Source: Stentor coeruleus
Lineage: Eukaryota > Ciliophora > Heterotrichea > Heterotrichida > Stentoridae
Direction of reading: 5' to 3'
DNA length: 64,000 nucleotides
Assembly: GCA_001970955.1 (NCBI GenBank)
Contig: MPUH01000065.1
Span: 60,171 to 124,170, forward strand
Shown here piece after piece: positions 59,675 to 64,000 of this stretch (position 1 is the first letter of the stretch; each line of letters begins with the position of its first letter). Under the pieces are notes generated by a model, which saw only the letters and a list, made by a program, of their open reading frames with translations, made no database searches and was not told the DNA's origin. The position numbers and the translations under genes are program-made.

Positions 59675-60379
59675 ATGGATAGGTTCCGCCATGCAGAATG
59701 GTTTTTTGAAAGCAATCAGGGAGAACCAGCGAGGACTAATGGTTTGGATGTGTATTCAAATAGTTTTCTGGGCTTTCAGAATCATAAAACGGGGATTTCA
59801 TTAGAATTTCATACATATGAAGCTGTTGAGATGATCAACCCTGAGAATCAGAGAAGTAACTTTTATGTTAGTGGAGATATTATTGGGTCACATGCTAATT
59901 TTATGAACCCTGTTGATGAAAACTCAGCTTGTTCTTCTTATAAAGGGAGGGTTAAAGCTATACATCTGCATGGAATTATTGATATAAAACCTTCAAGGGA
60001 GGTGATACCTACTGAGAGGTTAGGAAATAATGAACCAATATTGTGGTTTAATGATATAACTTTTTTCCAAAAGAATACGATTAATGAAAAAAGCTCCTTT
60101 AGTATTAAAGTTAGAGCGATGCCGACATGTTTTTATGCTTTGGCTAGGATGAGTTGCCTTTTAAATCGGCAGAAACTGCGGAGTTTAGAAACGAGGGTTT
60201 TTCACTCCTATGGGGCAAATAATATATTAAGGGTATTTACTGTAAAGGAAAATACTGTTGATGAGCTTAATGAGAAAGGGGTTAATCCATTAGGGAAAGG
60301 TGATAGAATTGAGGAAAGTGTGTATTCGCATTTAGATACAGTTGTAGGTTTTACTGATGAAATCGCTTTGTTAGTGTAG
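59675..60379 (+). CDS. TIPRL: TIP41/TIPRL-like PP2A regulator
   Basis: 234 residues with the TIP41 fold signature: VDENSACSSYKGRVKAI (cf. DYKGTL in TIPRL), PTERLGNNEPILWFNDITFF (cf. the KLKAREQIKFFEEVLLFED region), SFSIKVRAMPTCFYALARMS matching TIPRL's SLSVKIRVMPSSFFLLLRFF, and RVFHSYGANNILRVFTVKEN matching DTRLYHEADKTYMLREYT. TIP41 proteins bind the PP2A-family catalytic subunits and act in TOR signalling. Length is near the 272 residues of human TIPRL, shorter at the C-terminus. Stop TAG. Confidence 0.82.
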   Translation: MDRFRHAEWFFESNQGEPARTNGLDVYSNSFLGFQNHKTGISLEFHTYEAVEMINPENQRSNFYVSGDIIGSHANFMNPVDENSACSSYKGRVKAIHLHGIIDIKPSREVIPTERLGNNEPILWFNDITFFQKNTINEKSSFSIKVRAMPTCFYALARMSCLLNRQKLRSLETRVFHSYGANNILRVFTVKENTVDELNEKGVNPLGKGDRIEESVYSHLDTVVGFTDEIALLV

Positions 60380-61522
60380 TTATCAAATACACAGAATCAG
60401 ATTATTAATTAAACTCTTTTTATGTTTGATATTGAGTTTTATATATTGAAAGTACATATTACTATAGAGAAGATAAGCCAAGAGTAATATTAAATAATAT
60501 CACAAATATATTTTTTTAATAATTATTTGCATTTAATAGTAGAATACTTGAAATTTTCAATTGCAAGTTAGAAAATGTCTGATTTTTCATTGGTAAACTA
60601 CATTTTTAATTACAAATGCTAAAGTGATTGATACTTTTTATTAAGAATTACCTTCATCCGACTACCCCAAAGCTTTGCTTCAATATTTTGCTTATTTTAT
60701 TCCTGATTTTAATCTCATGTCTTTAGAAAGCTCAAATTATATGAGTTACTAAAATATATATATCACTAGCACACAAGCATACTTTGATAGGAATTTATGC
60801 AGGCAAGTCTCTAGTTATTATTATGTCACACATATCGAGAAGACCTATTTTCATACTTGGAAAGCAAGTTTCTATTTTTAATACAACAAAGATTTTATAC
60901 AAACTCAGCTCTTTGACTATTACTGTCAAGCTTATGATTATCTAAAAGAAAAGAGTCTCGGATATAGACAAAAACTTAAGGTTATTATGAATATATGGCT
61001 GGATATCTTGAATCAAGAAAACTCATGTTTAAAGTAATTATTTCCTAATTTTACTGTTAAGAAAATCCATAAGGCTAACGAAAAGTGCATATTTTGCCAT
61101 GGCATAAACTGGGAAATCAATTGTAACCATTTTTTACAAATACTTAAAAAGAAGTTACTTTGAGAACTCCAGCATTGCAAATGCCTTACCGAGCAGACAT
61201 TGATGAAAAGGTCATTATCCAACATCACAAATCTGAGAATTTTTCAAAAAATCTAGCTAGTTTATTTCTTTTGCAAAACCTATCAAGTGTGTTAAATCCT
61301 TTAAACATTAAAGCTGCTGTTTTAGTACTGCCAAAATGGTTTTTGGGAATAAAATCTTAAAAAAATAGAATTATGCTATTGAGAATATATATGATTTTAT
61401 TATGAAGTTTTATAGACATCCACTATATCAAACTGACTATCTTTGAAAATATGGAAAAAGATGAATTATAAGAAAAGTATACTGCTAGAAATTAAATCAG
61501 CAGACTAGTTAAATTATTTTAT
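60380..61522. other. Convergent intergenic, 1.1 kb, with gene relic
   Basis: The centre (60755-61250) contains a decayed coding frame, listed separately. The rest is AT-rich without a recognisable element. Confidence 0.45.
60755..61250 (+). pseudogene. Unidentified gene relic in one frame with several stops
   Basis: One plus-strand frame reads about 160 codons with only about three internal stops and protein-like composition: YVTHIEKTYFHTWKASFYF, stop, DFIQTQLFDYYCQAYDYLKE, KLKVIMNIWLDILNQENSCL, stop, KANEKCIFCHGINWEINCNH, stop, ELQHCKCLTEQTLMKRS. CIFC...C...H suggests a zinc-binding element. Family not recognised. Confidence 0.35.
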
Positions 61523-63268
61523 CTAAGCGCATATGCTTCTTATCTGCTCACTGATATACAATTTAAGTTCTGGTGTCTGGAGAATTTCCTTGCATATCTG
61601 GTCAATATCATCCGAAGTAGGCTCTTTATCTTTTTTCTGTATTTCCCTAAGCCGTTTCTGTAGATTTTCACAGTATTTTAGACACTCTTTGTTATCAGTC
61701 TCAAGGACTTCCATCCATTTCCTCTTATCACAACGACATAAGGCTTCAATAAGACTATTCATTTTATCCATGACAATTTCCTCAACTTGACTTATAATAT
61801 CATCTTTATCATCAGAAAGATCTTCTAAATACCCACTAAGGATAATCTCTACAAAAAGCTTGACAAGTTTATTTTCACAATGCTCAACACAAAGTTTTTT
61901 AATACGGTCAAATGGGCTTTTTGGTAAAGGTCTTGAGTCTTGCACTGGATCTTTTGTGAATTTTATAGAATTTGAAGCTGATGAACGGGTTTCTAAAGGT
62001 ACAACACCAAAGCTCACAGGCCTTTGATACTTATTTTCCTCAACTTCAGCAGCTATGATACTGTCGGTGAATTGCTCATTAGACTTATTATCTGTGAAAG
62101 GTGATAAGGAATGGTTTTCTTGTAAAGAGACTTTGTAATTTTCTATGAATACAGCTAGGAAGTCATAGAGTTTTATTGAAGGACCTTTGAAAACCTTATC
62201 TAATTCGTTTATAAAACTTTTTAATAGCCACTCTTCTTCAGCATAAACTGTCCCTGCAACTTTAGCACATTGTTTATAAGACAAGCTTATAAGCCTAGGT
62301 TCTGGGATTTTTTGAGCAGGGAACTCTATATAAAAATTACTTGGCACGAGCTGAAGGTTTAAAACAGTTTGTGTTGCCTGCCTCGCATAAAGGAAGAAAA
62401 CTAGTATTTCAGTAGAAAATGCCCCTGTGAGGAATTGAGAAAAAAGACTGATTTCCAGATTCTCATTCTCATAAGTTTCAACAGATTGGCACAAATCCAA
62501 AGCACTCTGGTCGACCATTCTTTTGTTCTTGTATTTTTCCCACATGAACTCAGATAAAAACTCAGCAAAACCTGCATTTTCTTCAATTTTCCTACTTTCC
62601 CCTGTTGTTTCCTTTTTATACCTAGCTGAATACACTTCTTCAATGCTCTTCATAAGTATAGTAATTGATAAGGTTTTTGGTCTTAAATGACTTGACCCTT
62701 GTAATTTAAGTATATTGAAAAACTCTTGGAATTTTGTTGTTTGGAGAAAAAGCTTTAAAGGGTCTGGGCGTTGTTTTTCAGGTGTTCTAGCTGATGATCT
62801 TGATGTGTTTAAAGTTTGATTGGACTTCTATTTATTCCTTACTGTTCCATAAAGTGGCTCTTGGTCTAACAAGTCGGATATACCTTTGATTTTATGGGGT
62901 GAGTAGTCATTTGGGGATTTTCCTCTACGGATTGGAGATTTGGATTTGGATTTCTCAGTAGACTTTGTAAAGGATCTATTCGTGCTTGTTGGGGTTATTG
63001 AACGTGGGGACTCTGTTATGACCATTTTCTGCTTGTAAGAAAAGGTTGAGTTTAGAATCCTGGACTTTTCTAAACGTGGAAGAGCTAATTGATCTATATG
63101 TTAGTTACCTTTGCTATTGAGGACTTTTATTATTGCAGTATAGTAACCACGTCCATCTTCTATGAACTGCACATCGTTTTCAAGAAGGAATTTGAAGTAT
63201 TTTTCCCTTTCAGCTTGAGGTAGCTCGCTTAGGACGATTGTTGGAATATTTTTTAACTGATCTTCCAT
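61523..63268 (-). CDS. Three-exon gene of unknown function
   Basis: Exons 63109-63268, 62843-63093 and 61523-62827 join across 15-nt introns gtaactaacatatag (63094-63108) and gtaaggaataaatag (62828-62842). The spliced frame is 1716 nt, 571 residues, stop TAG. Segment 1 has MEDQLKNIPTIVLSELPQAE and a KYFKFLLENDVQFIED helix. Residues ~60-145 are a Ser/Thr/Pro/Lys-rich linker (SPIRRGKSPNDYSPHKIKGI). The rest is mostly helical, with a long acidic-basic alternation (DDKDDIISQVEEIVMDKMNS, CENLQKRLREIQKKDKEPTS) and several Cys. No domain family recognised. The in-frame ATG at 62653 is internal to exon 3. Confidence 0.82.
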
Positions 63269-64000
63269 GATTTATTTGAACGAGTTTTTATATTTGGATT
63301 AGAATATGGAAAAAAAACTTTTTAGAGTGGAGAAATTGCTGGAGAATTAAATAAGGGTTTTGGAAGTTGGATAAAAGTTTGTGGTATGTATGATTGTGCA
63401 GGAAATTTGTAATGTAGTTATGTGAGAGGATTAGTTTGAGATTATTTGATTGGGTTGGAGATGTAGAAGTGAATTTAATGTTTTATATAGAGGAATGTAA
63501 TTTTTATTGTAGAATGAAGTTATAAAGTTGGAAATTATTGTTGAGGTTAGATTTTTTATGATTTGGATGGGGTGATAAGTGAATTTTTTTAGTTTGTATT
63601 TTATTAGGAATTTTAAGAATTTTTAGGATGAAATATGCCTAATTTTGTATTTATCAATGGAACTTATGTCTTTTTATCAGTTGCTATATTAGGAAGTATG
63701 AATATTGTTTTTACTTTAATTTAATGATGAGGAATTACTGATAAGCAATTTCATTTGACGCTGAATTCATTATGCTATGCATTGGGCAAAAAATGACGGC
63801 CCTAAGCTGCCCAATATAGGCAAGTTAGACTGTATAAAGTTTTAATGTTGAACACACCGTAACTTGGACAGTCTGAATAGTGTCAAACTTTAAAACTTTT
63901 AGTGTATAGATTAAAAAATTATTACCAATTGTTAAAAATCAATAATTTTGATAACCTATCTATAATTTAACTTAATATAAAATTGTCCTGCTTCATTATC
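63269..64000. other. Intergenic, 0.73 kb, to window end
   Basis: 63269-63650 is strongly G-rich and C-poor (5' flank of the minus gene). 63760-63900 has higher C content with an odd gacggccctaagctgccc string; no RNA or gene could be matched to it. Confidence 0.45.

Noticed and set aside
61013-61360. Two overlapping opposite frames of 66-71 codons
   Set aside because: They overlap the relic at 60755-61250 and neither has a recognised domain.
1-64000. Alternative nuclear codes (TAR=Gln, or TGA=Trp as in Blepharisma)
   Set aside because: TAA and TAG terminate nearly all genes at the expected length with CAA/CAG for Gln, and conserved Trp are TGG; long frames such as the 1573- and 832-residue proteins contain no TGA.
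1-64000. tRNA, rRNA, telomere repeats or intact transposon
   Set aside because: No TTCGA-type T-loop with matching arms, no rRNA core sequence, no terminal repeat run and no transposase or reverse-transcriptase motif was found by eye. A covariance-model scan would be decisive.

Overview
The window looks like macronuclear DNA of a heterotrich ciliate, most likely Stentor or a close relative. It is very AT-rich and densely packed with short eukaryotic genes. Nine introns could be placed from reading-frame continuity: eight are exactly 15 nt and one is 16 nt, all starting GTA and ending AG. TAA and TAG end almost every gene while CAA/CAG encode Gln, so this is not the TAR=Gln ciliate code. Trp is TGG at every conserved position checked, so TGA=Trp (the Blepharisma code) is also not supported. 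The species assignment is inference; the introns and codon use are read directly.

Layout. 1-16 kb: a partial coiled-coil gene, NAC-beta/BTF3, a CAMK-like kinase, two EF-hand proteins, an ABHD17-type hydrolase, a C2H2 zinc-finger protein, a SHAQKYF-class MYB protein, an LRR protein and a kinase with a Cys-rich tail. 16-32 kb: a 1573-residue Pro/Asn/Phe-rich protein ending in RING-like zinc modules, a tail-anchored coiled-coil protein, ARL2BP, a cathepsin-B-like protein without its catalytic Cys and His, two large charged proteins (one with Sfi1-like Trp repeats) and a trypsin-like protease. 32-43 kb: a one-intron small gene, RPA2, several unrecognised proteins, a CHAP/glutathionylspermidine-amidase protein, coiled-coil and EF-hand proteins, and gamma-SNAP with two micro-introns. 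43-53 kb: a dead and a live papain-family protease, an ankyrin-DHHC palmitoyltransferase with three micro-introns, RpiB, and a secreted acidic protein with seven diverged modules plus 23 copies of a 30-bp repeat. 53-64 kb: a decayed stretch (WD40-like, kelch-like and unidentified relics), a multi-pass membrane protein whose start lies 10 bp from that of a divergent TIP41/TIPRL gene, and a three-exon gene of unknown function.

No operon-like functional cluster was found. The genes are a mixture of housekeeping (NAC-beta, RPA2, gamma-SNAP, RpiB, TIPRL, ARL2BP), lipid-modification (DHHC, ABHD17), calcium-binding and kinase, secreted-protease and cytoskeletal-type proteins. The most informative patterns run across the window: micro-introns with an invariant adenine, a strand skew of the flanks that follows gene orientation, extremely short divergent intergenic gaps, local gene duplication followed by decay beside the intact parent, and many near-identical 55-75 bp tandem duplications between genes. 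Two of the duplications touch single N bases and may be assembly joins.

No tRNA, rRNA, telomere, CRISPR or intact mobile element was recognised.
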